Positions 1 through 8,678 of a stretch of DNA of 64,000 bases are shown in pieces. Position numbers and translations under genes: made by a program. This DNA comes from Niallia endozanthoxylica (lineage in GTDB: Bacteria > Bacillota > Bacilli > Bacillales > Cytobacillaceae): NCBI RefSeq assembly GCF_008710145.1, contig NZ_VYKL01000030.1, positions 31,557 through 95,556 on the forward strand, written 5' to 3'. How positions within the stretch are numbered: position 1 is the first letter of the stretch; each line of letters begins with the position of its first letter. The notes beneath the pieces are model-generated. The model was not told the DNA's origin. It was given only the letters and a program-made list of their open reading frames with translations, and searched no databases.

Positions 1-10
1 GCCGTTACTA

Positions 11-271
11 ATGAAATCCATGTTGCGAAAAATATTTCAAAAAAAGAAAAAGTTTAACATCGAGTTTTGTGAAAGGAATTTAGACCAATTTTTGGAAGAA
101 GAGTCATTTGCATTATTTCAGGCATTTTTCAATAAAAACCAAGTTACGGTAAAAGAATATTCATGCTTAAGTCAGTGTGAATTATGCCAGGAAAGTCCAT
201 ATGCAAAAGTAAATGGAGAAATGATAAAAGCAGAAAATTCGAAAGAACTTATTAGTAAACTAAAAGAATAG
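11..271 (+). CDS. DUF1450 (YuzB-like) small protein, start uncertain
   Basis: Small protein of about 86 residues from the DUF1450 family. It is a paralog of the yuzB product at 8.1 kb: both open with an (I/V)EFC segment and have a YxCLxxC-x2-C cluster (here YSCLSQCELC at about 51-60), followed by a VNGE motif and a C-terminal helix. The cysteines suggest a thioredoxin-like fold or metal binding; no reaction is established. The window edge hides the upstream region, so the Lys-rich first 15 residues may not be the true N-terminus (a second ATG lies at 20). Followed by a palindromic repeat and then convergent pepA. Confidence 0.75.
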   Translation: MKSMLRKIFQKKKKFNIEFCERNLDQFLEEESFALFQAFFNKNQVTVKEYSCLSQCELCQESPYAKVNGEMIKAENSKELISKLKE

Positions 272-287
272 GTGAATTAAAGGAAAG

Positions 288-340
288 GGTGTCAAGCACC
301 GTAAAAATACCTTATTTGTCTTTTTACGGTGCCTGACACC
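288..340. repeat. GTGTCAGGCACC palindrome, copy 1
   Basis: Imperfect inverted repeat with arms GGTGTCAaGCACCGTAAAAA and TTTTTACGGTGCCTGACACC, in the gap between two convergent genes. The same palindrome recurs at 2533, 18177, 21909 and, as a half copy, 34514. Confidence 0.85.
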
Positions 341-357
341 TAACTGACTAATTCTCT

Positions 358-1866
358 TTATTTCTCTGGCTTTTCGAAACGTTCAACAATCAAAGCCAAG
401 GTTCGGGACATCACTCCGGTTGCCCCTGAAGGTCCAAGACAACTTGTTTTATTTGTCGTTGCTGTTCCTGCAATATCTAGATGAACCCAAGGCGTATCTT
501 CGGCAAATTCGCCGATGAAAGCACCGCCCATAATAGCATGTCCTTCGCTTCCGGGCGAGTTGTTTAAATCAGCAATTTTACTGTTTCGCACTCGTTTTTT
601 ATGGCTCTCAAAAATCGGCAGGCGCCAAATCGGTTCACTAGCTTCACAGGAAGCCTCCAACACTTGTTCAAACCATGATTCATTATTGGTAAGAGCACCT
701 GTTGTATCCGTACCAAGCGCCGTGATGACACCGCCGGTTAAGGTTGCGACATCAACTAAATAGTTAGCACCATGGTGCTTAGCATAGGTCATTGCATCGG
801 CAAGCACTAGGCGTCCTTCTGCATCCGTATTTAATACTTCAATCGTTTTACCGCTCATAGAGGTAATCACATCGTCCGGCTTTAACGCCTTACCGTTAAT
901 CATATTATCAGTTGATGGAATGACTGCCACAACATTTTGCTCCGGCTTTAACTCACCGATAATTTCCATCGCCCCAAAAACTGCCGCTGCACCTCCCATA
1001 TCTGTTTTCATCCCGACAATTCCGGCTTTGGTCTTAATTGAATATCCTCCGGTGTCAAAGGTGATTCCTTTTCCTACCAATCCTATGACATCCTTCCATT
1101 CTTCTTTCCCCTGATATTTCAATACAATCATTTTCGGAGGCTCATCTGACCCTTGATTAACGGCTAATAACGCTCCCATGCCAAGCTTTAACATATCCTC
1201 TTTTTCTAATATCTCAACTTCAAAATCATATTTAATAGCTAATGCCTGTGCGTGCTTGGCAAGATCTGATGCGGTTAATAAATTTCCAGGAGTATTAACA
1301 AGCGTCCGTGCTGAGTTTGTTCCTTTTCCATAAACATACCCAACCGTCAGAGCAGCTTTGATATCTTCTTCATCCACACTTTCTGAATACACAGTTATAC
1401 TGTCCAGTGCCTTTTCCGGTTCATTAGATTTTTGTTTGTAGCCTTCAAATTGATAGGTAGATAACATAAATGCTTCACTTAATGCGTGTGCAGCATCTAA
1501 TGCATCTACCCCTTCAGAGATAAATGAATCTAGATAAACAGCGGTTTCCCCCCGCTTATCCTCCTTAATGTTTTTAAAAACAGAACCAAAAGCTTCCCGA
1601 GCCTTTTCAAAAGAAAATTCCTTTTCTTTTCCTAAACCAACAAAATACATACGTTTTGCTGCCAATCTGCCAAACGTATGTATTTTAGATATTTTTCTTT
1701 CTCTTGCGCTAATATCACCGCTTTTCACCAATTCAGTCAGTTCACCTGAGAAAGCTTCATCGACAACTGTAAGACTTCCGGCAAACTTCAAAGGCTGATC
1801 GAATAAACCAATAATCAGGCTTTCATGTGCTTTTAAAAACGGCTTTTCTTTTTGAACAGTAAACAT
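358..1866 (-). CDS. pepA: Leucyl (cytosol) aminopeptidase, M17 family
   Basis: Two-metal M17 aminopeptidase removing N-terminal residues from peptides in the cytoplasm; equivalent of B. subtilis YuiE. The catalytic domain carries the metal/substrate segment [10 protein letters not shown] and the signature [13 protein letters not shown]; the weaker N-terminal domain covers roughly the first 160 residues. Start chosen at 1866 (MFTVQKEK, 502 aa) because AGGAGGAGG lies 6 nt upstream; an upstream in-frame extension to 1935 has no such site. Length matches the family (about 500 aa). Monocistronic, convergent with the DUF1450 gene and divergent from yuiD. Confidence 0.95.
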   Translation of the reverse strand: MFTVQKEKPFLKAHESLIIGLFDQPLKFAGSLTVVDEAFSGELTELVKSGDISARERKISKIHTFGRLAAKRMYFVGLGKEKEFSFEKAREAFGSVFKNIKEDKRGETAVYLDSFISEGVDALDAAHALSEAFMLSTYQFEGYKQKSNEPEKALDSITVYSESVDEEDIKAALTVGYVYGKGTNSARTLVNTPGNLLTASDLAKHAQALAIKYDFEVEILEKEDMLKLGMGALLAVNQGSDEPPKMIVLKYQGKEEWKDVIGLVGKGITFDTGGYSIKTKAGIVGMKTDMGGAAAVFGAMEIIGELKPEQNVVAVIPSTDNMINGKALKPDDVITSMSGKTIEVLNTDAEGRLVLADAMTYAKHHGANYLVDVATLTGGVITALGTDTTGALTNNESWFEQVLEASCEASEPIWRLPIFESHKKRVRNSKIADLNNSPGSEGHAIMGGAFIGEFAEDTPWVHLDIAGTATTNKTSCLGPSGATGVMSRTLALIVERFEKPEK

Positions 1867-2028
1867 TCTAAACCTCCTCCTTAAGTTAATATTATTATTA
1901 TATCCTAAGGCGGAAATATTTTCCGGCTTAAACATTGCCGTAGAAAACTATAAATGATAAAGCATATTTGTTAAAATGAAGAATACAATAGAGCACTTCT
2001 TATTCTACTTAAAGGAAGGTCTGCATGC

Positions 2029-2508
2029 ATGAGTTTGTTTGAAAATTTTCCACTTTGGGCCTCATTAGCTGCGATTTTTTTCGCCCAATTTATTAAAGTA
2101 CCTATTCAGTTTATCGCAACGAAAAAGTTTGATTGGTCATTATTGACGAGTACCGGCGGGATGCCAAGTTCCCATTCGGCTGCCGTCACTGCGCTCTCTA
2201 CCGGAGTAGCTCTTGAATCAGGCTTAGATTCACCAATATTTGCTGTTTCTGCTGTATTTGCGATTGTTACCATGTTTGACGCATCTGGTGTCCGAAGGCA
2301 AGCTGGTAAACATGCGACTGTCCTTAATCAGCTCGTTGCTGAGTTTAGTAAATTAGTTGAAGATGCTAAAACATGGCAAGATAAGCCAGAGCAAGAAAAA
2401 AGAAAAGAATTAAAGGAATTACTTGGCCACGAACCAATCGAAGTATTTTTCGGCGGTCTGACAGGCATTCTTCTCACTTTAGCATTACACTATTTTTTCC
2501 ATTTATAA
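2029..2508 (+). CDS. yuiD: YuiD-like DUF212 / PAP2-related membrane protein
   Basis: 159-residue membrane protein of the DUF212 family, distantly related to acid phosphatase/PAP2 (vanadium haloperoxidase) enzymes. It shows an N-terminal hydrophobic helix (about 8-30), the motif GGMPSSHSAAV at about 43-53 resembling the PAP2 PSxH signature, then DASGVRRQAGKHA and a C-terminal hydrophobic helix. A lipid or pyrophosphate phosphatase role is a family-based guess only. RBS AAAGGAAGG lies about 10 nt before ATG. Position between pepA and yuiC matches B. subtilis. Confidence 0.9.
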   Translation: MSLFENFPLWASLAAIFFAQFIKVPIQFIATKKFDWSLLTSTGGMPSSHSAAVTALSTGVALESGLDSPIFAVSAVFAIVTMFDASGVRRQAGKHATVLNQLVAEFSKLVEDAKTWQDKPEQEKRKELKELLGHEPIEVFFGGLTGILLTLALHYFFHL

Positions 2509-2532
2509 TGTGAAACTAATGGAAATAAAGAA

Positions 2533-2593
2533 GGTGTCAGACACCACAAATGGACAATATCAATTACGTTGTCTTTTTGTGGTGCCTGACACC
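2533..2593. repeat. GTGTCAGGCACC palindrome, copy 2
   Basis: Inverted repeat with arms GGTGTCAGACACCACAAA and TTTGTGGTGCCTGACACC and a loop containing GACAATATCAATTAC, between convergent yuiD and yuiC; it touches the yuiC stop codon and could serve as a bidirectional transcription end. Confidence 0.85.
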
Positions 2594-3306
2594 TAATTTT
2601 GTTCGGATTTTATATATTGTTGACGGAATACTTGCATGGCTTTGTCTTCATTTAGCAGCTGCAAATCGGTTTCTGTTAATGTTCCATCGCCCATTTCAAT
2701 GACATACACATCAATCTCTTTCTTACCCCAATTGTTATATACATCATCTACTGTTTCGTAATAAAGATCGACCCGATTCCCTTTAATGGCCCCACCTTTA
2801 TCGGCCACAACGCCATATCCGTACCCAGGAATAAACAAAATAGTCCCGATTGGAAAAATATTCAAATCTGCTGCTACTGTTGAAAACAAATCTCTTTTTA
2901 CCATTACACCGGAATACGTAATCCCGTATTCTGGGTGATTTGGATCTTTCCCTGTAGATTCATATCCCGCTGTATAACCGGTTGCAACCACTTTCTTAAT
3001 GGGATATTTCGACCAATCGAAAGCGTCCTCGAGTGCAGGAGTTTTGGTTACCGCTGCTTCAGTTAGTCCAGCGTTTTCCTTTGCAGCTGTATTTACTACT
3101 TGTGTTTTCGATTGGAACCCTGCTCCAAGTGACATGAGTGAATGAGATAAATAAAACCGATCTGAATTCTCATTTATTTTTTCGCTAATACTAGAAACGA
3201 GAGATTTCACCTCCACCCCAGTAATGGAGTGGAATGTTGTTGACAGAGCAGCCAAAAATAAAATCATCATCATTAAACGGGTGGTTACCACCTTTAAACT
3301 ATTCAT
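2593..3306 (-). CDS. yuiC: 3D-domain protein YuiC (Sps-type peptidoglycan lytic enzyme)
   Basis: 237-residue secreted or membrane-anchored protein. An uncleaved signal or TM helix (about 10-28) precedes a low-complexity linker and a C-terminal 3D domain (about 107-225) named for three conserved Asp. Visible: ATGYTAG at the domain start, [16 protein letters not shown], then [19 protein letters not shown]. Known biology: B. subtilis YuiC is a stationary-phase survival (Sps) protein with an MltA-like fold and lytic activity on peptidoglycan. Upstream of yuiC comes a dispersed repeat and then yuiB on the same strand; the repeat probably separates the transcription units. Confidence 0.9.
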   Translation of the reverse strand: MNSLKVVTTRLMMMILFLAALSTTFHSITGVEVKSLVSSISEKINENSDRFYLSHSLMSLGAGFQSKTQVVNTAAKENAGLTEAAVTKTPALEDAFDWSKYPIKKVVATGYTAGYESTGKDPNHPEYGITYSGVMVKRDLFSTVAADLNIFPIGTILFIPGYGYGVVADKGGAIKGNRVDLYYETVDDVYNNWGKKEIDVYVIEMGDGTLTETDLQLLNEDKAMQVFRQQYIKSEQN

Positions 3307-3392
3307 GTTAATTTCATTCCTCCCAAAACTATTCTTTTCCTACGGGGAATGAAATTATTCATGAATATGAAAAAGATACGATATATGGAAAA

Positions 3393-3557
3393 GTGGAACG
3401 TCTACTAAAAATCGCCACGTCCTGTGGCGAACGTAGACGTCAGCACATCCTGTGCAAGTCCGACCAGCATAAGACGCGCCTGAATAGAAGGCGTTCTTTG
3501 CCTTCAATTCGGACATGGCTTATGACTCGAGGGGCTAGGCGCTGGAGCTGGACAGAC
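3393..3557. repeat. Dispersed mosaic repeat with CCTG hairpins, copy 1
   Basis: Non-coding block between yuiC and yuiB. Contains the small hairpins GCCACGTCCTGTGGC and GCACATCCTGTGC and ends in GGCGCTGGAGCTGGAC. A second copy lies at 21661-21872, where the hairpin core is in the opposite orientation while the CTAGGCGCTGGAGCT tail keeps the same orientation. An apparent plus-strand reading frame through it is a by-product. Confidence 0.8.
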
Positions 3558-3588
3558 AAAAAAACCTCCGCATCTGCGAAGGCAATTG

Positions 3589-3912
3589 TTAAAACATCTG
3601 ATACCCTCTTTTACGGAGAGCTTTAATACTGACCCCAGCAACAAGTGCGCCGCCCCAGCCGCAAGCCAAAATCAATATATCTGCTAAAGCTAAATTAGCC
3701 ATACGTGAAAATAAATCGGAAAAAGATTCTTGGCTGTTTGTAAAATATTCTATAAACCGGACTTGGTCTACAATAAAAATAGAAATAATTGGATAAATAA
3801 TAGCCATAATCCAAGACATTCTTAATAACATATTGAGAATAAAACCGATTCCAAAAAATAATACAAAAAAAAGCAACATTGATATGATAAGTACAACAAT
3901 ATTCATCTGCAT
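3589..3912 (-). CDS. yuiB: YuiB-like small membrane protein
   Basis: 107-residue integral membrane protein. Three hydrophobic segments are visible: residues about 4-30 (VVLIISMLLFFVLFFGIGF), about 34-52, and about 73-95 (ADILILACGWGGALVAGVSI), with a basic C-terminal tail. Function unknown. GGAGGAG precedes the ATG by 11 nt. It sits between yuiC and yumB as in B. subtilis; the small zinc-finger gene yuiA that B. subtilis carries here is not present in the gap to yumB. Confidence 0.85.
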   Translation of the reverse strand: MQMNIVVLIISMLLFFVLFFGIGFILNMLLRMSWIMAIIYPIISIFIVDQVRFIEYFTNSQESFSDLFSRMANLALADILILACGWGGALVAGVSIKALRKRGYQMF

Positions 3913-4010
3913 GTTTCGTTCTTCTCCTCCCTGTACTATCCATTTTAAGTTTACTGAATGTAAAAAGAAGCGTCAATTTTATAACAATATACTTTTTCCA
4001 CTTTAACAAA

Positions 4011-4041
4011 AATAAACAGGACAAATTTTGTCCTGTTTATT
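4011..4041 (-). terminator. Terminator of yumB
   Basis: Hairpin AATAAACAGGACA-AATTT-TGTCCTGTTTATT directly at the yumB stop codon. Confidence 0.8.
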
Positions 4042-5257
4042 AACTAAATAAATTTAATTTCCCTTTTTTAAATACAAGCGAAGCCCCGCCCATCATATAT
4101 AAAGCCCGATTATCAATCACTTTTTTCATAAAAAGAGCTCTAGAGCCAACTACTTTCTTTCCATACACAATTCCAATGGCGTCATTTTCTCCTAACGAAC
4201 ACACACTGCCTCTAATATTCGGAACAAATGCCTCCAAATCAGATTTCTTACGGATAAGCTTAGTTAAATTTGCTGCGCAGGTGACTCCTTGCTGCATCGC
4301 AATTTGTGCAGTTGGCGGATAATGACTGTTATCTGTTTTATTTACAACAATTGAACAATCACCGATGATGAATACATTATCCTTTCCAGGTGCCCGCAGG
4401 TCAGGTTGTACAATGACACGTCCTTTATTTGCTTCAAATCCAGAGCGGTCGATGACAGAATTTCCGCGTACACCTGCTGACCAAATAATAGTTTTCGCTT
4501 TAATTTCCTCTTCTTCTTCACCTGACTGGACAATAACGGCGCCTTGTTTACATTCCTTAATCCTCGTACCCAGTTTGAATTGGACGCCTCTTCCTTCTAA
4601 ATAGGCCATTGCATACTTCACAAGATCAGAATCAAAGCCTGCTAAAGGTGAATCGGCTGCCTCAACACAAATGATTTTTACTTGATTTTCTTCAATATCA
4701 TAATCACGACAAAGCTTCGGAATTCGGTCAGTAATTTCACCTAGAAATTCCATACCGGTAAAACCTGCACCGCCGACAACTATCGTTAATTTATCATCAG
4801 ACTTTTCGCCTTCTGTATGATACGTAGCAAATTGATACTCGATATGGTTACGAATCTTTCGTGCCGCATTTACGCTGACTATTGCAAAAGAATTTTCTTT
4901 TAATCCTTTAATGCCAAATGTTTCAGACTCTCCGCCCAATGCAATAACTAGATAATCATAGGATAGTTCATCATTTTCTAATATGACTTTATTCTTATCC
5001 GTGTTTATTTCAACAACCGTTCCCTGGATAAACTTTACTTTATTTCGGTCAATTAAGTTATTTATATTAAAGCGGACTCTGTCATGATGCAGTGTACCGG
5101 CTGCAGCATGATGAAGCCAGGTTGTTTCATAATGATAATCATGTTTGTTCACCAATACAATCTCAGCCTCATTCACACTAATCGTTTTTTGCAGACGTGT
5201 GAGCGTCATCAAACCTGCATAACCGGCACCCAAAATAACGATTTTTGGCTTAAGCAA
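4040..5257 (-). CDS. yumB: NAD(P)/FAD-dependent oxidoreductase, type II NADH dehydrogenase-like
   Basis: Two-dinucleotide-binding-domain flavoprotein of the Ndh/YumB group, expected to oxidise NAD(P)H at the membrane and pass electrons to quinone. FAD-binding GAGYAGL lies near residue 10, NADH-binding VVGGAGFTGMEFLGE at about 170, the FAD-contacting FIIGDCS near 295, and a C-terminal hydrophobic region ALYMMGGASL that may touch the membrane. Start: TTG at 5257 (405 aa) has AAAGGGG 9 nt upstream; ATG at 5266 sits directly on that site and the frame upstream to 5314 has no RBS. A Rex/FNR-like palindrome lies in the gap to yumC. Confidence 0.9.
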   Translation of the reverse strand: MLKPKIVILGAGYAGLMTLTRLQKTISVNEAEIVLVNKHDYHYETTWLHHAAAGTLHHDRVRFNINNLIDRNKVKFIQGTVVEINTDKNKVILENDELSYDYLVIALGGESETFGIKGLKENSFAIVSVNAARKIRNHIEYQFATYHTEGEKSDDKLTIVVGGAGFTGMEFLGEITDRIPKLCRDYDIEENQVKIICVEAADSPLAGFDSDLVKYAMAYLEGRGVQFKLGTRIKECKQGAVIVQSGEEEEEIKAKTIIWSAGVRGNSVIDRSGFEANKGRVIVQPDLRAPGKDNVFIIGDCSIVVNKTDNSHYPPTAQIAMQQGVTCAANLTKLIRKKSDLEAFVPNIRGSVCSLGENDAIGIVYGKKVVGSRALFMKKVIDNRALYMMGGASLVFKKGKLNLFS

Positions 5258-5282
5258 AATGATCATCCCCTTTAAATTAGTT

Positions 5283-5428
5283 TGCCCCACCTTAACAATC
5301 AGTAAGACCCCCACCTCAAGATTTAAAAATAAAACAGATGTTAGGCGGGGGACAACTCCCCATAAAGGTCCGACAAGTTCGACTAATCATCAGTGAAATA
5401 AAGCCTCCACTGACCGAAGTCTCCTTTG
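5283..5428 (+). repeat. Structured repeat of IS605-end type, copy 1 (degenerate)
   Basis: Shares with 10579-10784 the ordered blocks CAGTAAGACCCCCACCTCA, a GGGGGA segment, ATAAAGGTCCG, and a final palindrome ATCAGTG...CACTGA followed by GAAGTCTC. No protein is encoded. The arrangement (pseudoknot-like G/C blocks, final palindrome, GAAGT) resembles the 3' RNA end of TnpB-type IS605 elements, but no tnpB is present. Confidence 0.6.
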
Positions 5429-5468
5429 CCGAAAAAATCCTCCTTGTTACATAAAAAGGGAAATTAAT

Positions 5469-5486
5469 TTGTGATGTTTTTCACTA
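5469..5486. promoter_or_regulatory. Rex/FNR-like operator between yumB and yumC
   Basis: TTGTGATGTTTTTCACTA matches the Rex-type half sites TTGTGA-N6-TCACAA at 11 of 12 positions; the inner TGTGA-N6-TCAC also fits FNR/CRP-type operators. A further TTCACAA half site follows at about 5510. It lies upstream of both divergent NAD(P)H flavoenzymes, so redox control is plausible. Confidence 0.45.
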
Positions 5487-5724
5487 ACTTAGACATGAAG
5501 ATAAAAGTTGTTCACAAAAAATTAACTACTTCTCTTCCCATTATCATATTCGATTTCCAAACGTTTATCAATAGACGAATGTTGATATTTTAATGATATA
5601 ATTAACTATTCTAAATAATTTAAATTAAAAGTAAAATAAAAATATTATCACTAATATTTCACTTTGAAAACGATTAGGTATGGTATGATATTTATTAATA
5701 TCATTAATAAATGGGGGTATTCTA

Positions 5725-6720
5725 GTGAGGGAAGATCAGAACATTTATGATATCACCGTAATTGGCGGAGGACCGGTCGGACTGTTTACTGCTTTCTACG
5801 GAGGGATGAGACAAGCTTCGGTCAAATTAATTGAAGCTTTGCCGCAATTAGGCGGTCAATTGACTGCTTTATATCCGGAAAAATTCATTTATGACATTGC
5901 AGGCTTTCCAAAGATACGAGCTCAGGATCTGATTGATAACCTTAAAGAACAGATGTCTAAGTTTGAACAAAACATTGTACTTGAGCAATCAGTGGAGAAG
6001 ATTGAAAAAGGGAAAGATGGCATCTTCAAATTGACCACAAATAAAGAAACCCACTACTCCAAAGCAATTATTATTACAGCAGGAAACGGAGCATTTCAGC
6101 CACGCAGGCTTGAATTAGCCAATGCTTCTCAATTCGAAGGAAAAAACCTCCATTACTTTATCAATGATTTAAATCAATTTTCGGGTAAAAAGGTCGTTGT
6201 TTTTGGCGGCGGAGATTCGGCTGTAGACTGGGCATTAATGCTTGAACCAATTGCTGAAAAGGTAACGATTATTCACAGACGTGAGAAATTCCGCGCTCAT
6301 GAGCATAGTGTTGAAAACCTTGAGAACTCAAAAGTTGGTATTAAAACCCCCTTTGTACCATTACAATTAATAAATGATGATCAAGGGATTACGAAAGTTT
6401 CAATTCAAAATGTAAAAACAGAAGAAATCGTGACCATTGATGTTGATGCTGTAATTGTTAATTATGGATTCGTCTCATCACTGGGTCCAATTAAAAAATG
6501 GGGTTTAGAAATTGAAAAAAACTCGATTGTTGTAAACACCAAAATGGAAACGAATACCCCTGGAATTTATGCTTGCGGCGATATTTGTACGTATGATGGA
6601 AAAGTGAAACTGATTGCCAGCGGATTTGGTGAAGCACCTGTTGCCATATCGCAAGCAAAAATCTTTATTGACCCAACAGCCAAAAAACATGTCCCTCATA
6701 GTTCGGATTTATTTAAATAA
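5725..6720 (+). CDS. yumC: Ferredoxin/flavodoxin-NADP+ reductase, thioredoxin reductase-like
   Basis: 331-residue FNR of the TrxR-like class (B. subtilis YumC), moving electrons between NADPH and ferredoxin or flavodoxin. FAD Rossmann motif GGGPVGLF at about 13-20, the [12 protein letters not shown] segment at about 44-55, NADPH-binding [13 protein letters not shown] at about 160, and YACGDIC near 285. The CxxC disulfide of true thioredoxin reductases is absent, as expected for this class, and the C-terminal aromatic extension is present. Start is GTG at 5725 with GGGGG about 8 nt upstream. Divergent from yumB. Confidence 0.93.
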   Translation: MREDQNIYDITVIGGGPVGLFTAFYGGMRQASVKLIEALPQLGGQLTALYPEKFIYDIAGFPKIRAQDLIDNLKEQMSKFEQNIVLEQSVEKIEKGKDGIFKLTTNKETHYSKAIIITAGNGAFQPRRLELANASQFEGKNLHYFINDLNQFSGKKVVVFGGGDSAVDWALMLEPIAEKVTIIHRREKFRAHEHSVENLENSKVGIKTPFVPLQLINDDQGITKVSIQNVKTEEIVTIDVDAVIVNYGFVSSLGPIKKWGLEIEKNSIVVNTKMETNTPGIYACGDICTYDGKVKLIASGFGEAPVAISQAKIFIDPTAKKHVPHSSDLFK

Positions 6721-6737
6721 AAAACCTTATTTATTCA

Positions 6738-6785
6738 CATTTTTGATTTTTAACTCATCAACATGATTCGTTAACATAGCCAAAT
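6738..6785. repeat. Fragment of a MITE-like repeat
   Basis: TTGATTTTTAACTCATCAACATGATTCGTTAACATAGCC-type sequence, matching the ends of the longer copies at 40483-40606 and 50694-50872 (TTGATTTTTGACTCATC and TTCGTTAACATAGTC) joined together with the middle missing. Confidence 0.55.
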
Positions 6786-6799
6786 AAAAACACATAATA

Positions 6800-6829
6800 A
6801 AAAGCGGACAGTTGACATTGTCCGCTTTT
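6800..6829. terminator. Bidirectional terminator yumC/yutM
   Basis: Hairpin AAAAGCGGACA-GTTGACAT-TGTCCGCTTTT between convergent genes. Confidence 0.85.
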
Positions 6830-6838
6830 ATGACAGGT

Positions 6839-7201
6839 TTAGCAGTTTTCCGGTGTTCCAGTCTGTGTGGCTGTTCGGAAGGATGATCCGCACCCACATG
6901 TTGCAATGGCATTTGGATTATCGATGGTAAACCCACCGCCCATCATGGATTGCTTGTAATCTATTACTGTTCCATTTAATATAGCGGCATCCTCTTTCTT
7001 TACTACTACTTGGATGCCATTCTGTTCAAATTGGATATCATCTTCTTCAGCTTCCGGAACAAACCCCATTCCATATGTTAGGCCGCTGCAGCCGCCGCCT
7101 TTAACGGCAACTCGTAAAAGCGAACCTTCTTCATCGTTTTGTTTCATCATTTCTTTTATCTGAAGAGCAGCTGCTTCTGTAATCTTAACTGATTCACTCA
7201 T
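6839..7201 (-). CDS. yutM: A-type iron-sulfur carrier (HesB/IscA/SufA family)
   Basis: 120-residue A-type carrier that holds and passes Fe-S clusters to target apoproteins in the cytosol. The three ligand cysteines are visible: GGGCSGLTYG at about 36-45 and the C-terminal CGCGSSF at about 102-108; the protein ends with a further Cys-containing tail TGTPENC. RBS GGAGGAAAG lies immediately before ATG. Together with yutI and the suf operon at 29-34 kb it forms the Fe-S supply set of this window. Confidence 0.93.
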   Translation of the reverse strand: MSESVKITEAAALQIKEMMKQNDEEGSLLRVAVKGGGCSGLTYGMGFVPEAEEDDIQFEQNGIQVVVKKEDAAILNGTVIDYKQSMMGGGFTIDNPNAIATCGCGSSFRTATQTGTPENC

Positions 7202-7368
7202 GCACTTTCCTCCTTTAACACCTTATTTATATTATTATATACACTTCCCGAAATCTACTCAACTTAAGTTAACTAGAAAAAAAGGATAAACAATAGTTGA
7301 TTTTTCTCTATGTACGCTATAATAATAGTACTAAAGAATCATTTCCGCATCTGAAAGAGGTGACTAGC

Positions 7369-8055
7369 TTGGCAGAACTCGATGCTTTATTTGATAAAAA
7401 ATGTAATTGCCCTATGTGCGGGAATTCTTATACATCTAAAAAACTTCGTTCACGTTTTATTAAATTAATCCGTACTGATACTGATTTTTTCCCGCAGTAT
7501 TCACCCCCTGAAAATAACCCATTACTCTATCATATTATGGTTTGTCCTGCATGCGGATTTTCATTTTCAGACGAATTTTCCCCTTACTATCCTCCTGGTA
7601 CAAAAGAATCGATTCAGGAGAAGGTATCTTCACAATGGAAATCGCATAGTTATTCCGGCAAACGGACAATAGAAGATGCTATCAAGACATATAAGCTAGC
7701 TCTCTATTGTGCATGGTTAAAAAAAGAAAAGCACATTATACTGGCAGGAATATCTCTAAAAATTGCCTGGCTTTACCGTTCACTTGAGAATCAGGAACAA
7801 GAGCTCCGCTTTATAAAGCTGGCTATTAACGAATACGAGGAAGCCTATAGTACTCAGGATTACCAAGGTACAAAGGTTTCGGAAATCCGCGTCCTGTACC
7901 TGCTGGCAGAACTGTCTTACCGGGCAGGCAACACAAATGCTGCAGGCAAATACTTTTCTAAGGTTATCGAGGGACAGAGCAGAACAACGGAAACTAAAAT
8001 TGTTGAAATGGCAAAAGATAGATGGCAGGAAGTTAGAAGTGATATCAATAAGTAA
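7369..8055 (+). CDS. DUF2225 protein with zinc ribbon and TPR-like helices
   Basis: Cytoplasmic protein of the DUF2225 family (228 aa). The N-terminal third has two CxxC pairs, CNCPMC at about residues 11-16 and CPAC at about 63-66, spaced like a zinc ribbon; the rest is helical with repeats resembling tetratricopeptide helices (ISLKIAWLYRSLENQEQE; YLLAELSYRAGNTNAAGKYF). Function unknown. Start TTG at 7369 is preferred because AAAGAGG lies 8 nt upstream; the frame upstream lacks an RBS. Between yutM and yuzB on the opposite strand to both. Confidence 0.8.
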   Translation: MAELDALFDKKCNCPMCGNSYTSKKLRSRFIKLIRTDTDFFPQYSPPENNPLLYHIMVCPACGFSFSDEFSPYYPPGTKESIQEKVSSQWKSHSYSGKRTIEDAIKTYKLALYCAWLKKEKHIILAGISLKIAWLYRSLENQEQELRFIKLAINEYEEAYSTQDYQGTKVSEIRVLYLLAELSYRAGNTNAAGKYFSKVIEGQSRTTETKIVEMAKDRWQEVRSDINK

Positions 8056-8085
8056 GGGTGCCGCATTGGCACCCTTCTCGTTTTT
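8056..8085 (+). terminator. Terminator after DUF2225 gene
   Basis: GGGTGCC-GCATT-GGCACCC followed by TTCTCGTTTTT. Confidence 0.85.
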
Positions 8086-8323
8086 AAAATAGAGGATTCT
8101 CTTCTAGATATTGATAAATATTATCTACAAGCTGTTCAGGTGTTTCCCCTGTCACAATCTCACCATTTACAAGAGCAAATAAAGAATGTGCGCACTTTCC
8201 GCAGTAACCCAGGCATCCATACTCAATCACATCTAAATCATAATCTTTTTCCAATTGTTCCAATGCCTTTTGTGAGCCTGAGGCTAAATTACTCACACAA
8301 AATTCAATAATAGATTTAATCAT
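8084..8323 (-). CDS. yuzB: YuzB family protein (DUF1450)
   Basis: 79-residue DUF1450 protein. Pattern [11 protein letters not shown] at the N-terminus, then [10 protein letters not shown] with three Cys, ALVNGE, and the conserved end [13 protein letters not shown]. The cysteine arrangement suggests a thioredoxin-like or metal-binding fold; biochemistry unknown. Start 8323 is set by GAGGTG 5 nt upstream; the longer frame to 8377 has no RBS. Neighbours yutJ and yumB are flavin oxidoreductases, as in B. subtilis. Confidence 0.9.
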   Translation of the reverse strand: MIKSIIEFCVSNLASGSQKALEQLEKDYDLDVIEYGCLGYCGKCAHSLFALVNGEIVTGETPEQLVDNIYQYLEENPLF

Positions 8324-8678
8324 TTTTTCACCTCGTACTATAACAACTATATTACTTTTATTAAAAATTCTTCGCAACTGTATCGCTTGTCACGATTTGT
8401 CTTTTTCAAATAGTATATAAGTAATTTGTCAATATTCTGCCTCATAACTGTTGTTATTTTGTCACAATTTAGATATACTTTGGATATCAATATAATTATT
8501 TTTCTTAAAAGTTTTTTTGTTCATTCAAAAAAGCTTTTCTCAGCATGCCTTTTAATAATTGTGCATGCTGCAAATTTGTAAATATTATACTATGTAAGGT
8601 AAAAGAATGACTTCCTTCATCTATTACTATATAAAGATAGTTTTCACTAGATGAATGAAGTAAAAAGGGGAAATTGAA
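8324..8678. other. Intergenic region yuzB/yutJ
   Basis: 355 bp without a gene, AT-rich, between divergent yuzB and yutJ. It holds TTTTGTCACAATTT at about 8456-8470 and CTTGTCACGATTTG near 8388, similar half sites that could bind one regulator, and a hairpin AGCATGCC...GCATGCT at about 8541-8568. RBS AAGGGG precedes yutJ. Nothing else recognised. Confidence 0.5.

Noticed and set aside
1867..1935. N-terminal extension of pepA
   Set aside because: AGGAGGAGG lies inside it, directly before MFTVQKEK, so it is the leader and not coding.
3393..3626. Plus-strand frame of 77 codons between yuiC and yuiB
   Set aside because: Lies in a dispersed non-coding repeat and overlaps yuiB; no RBS.
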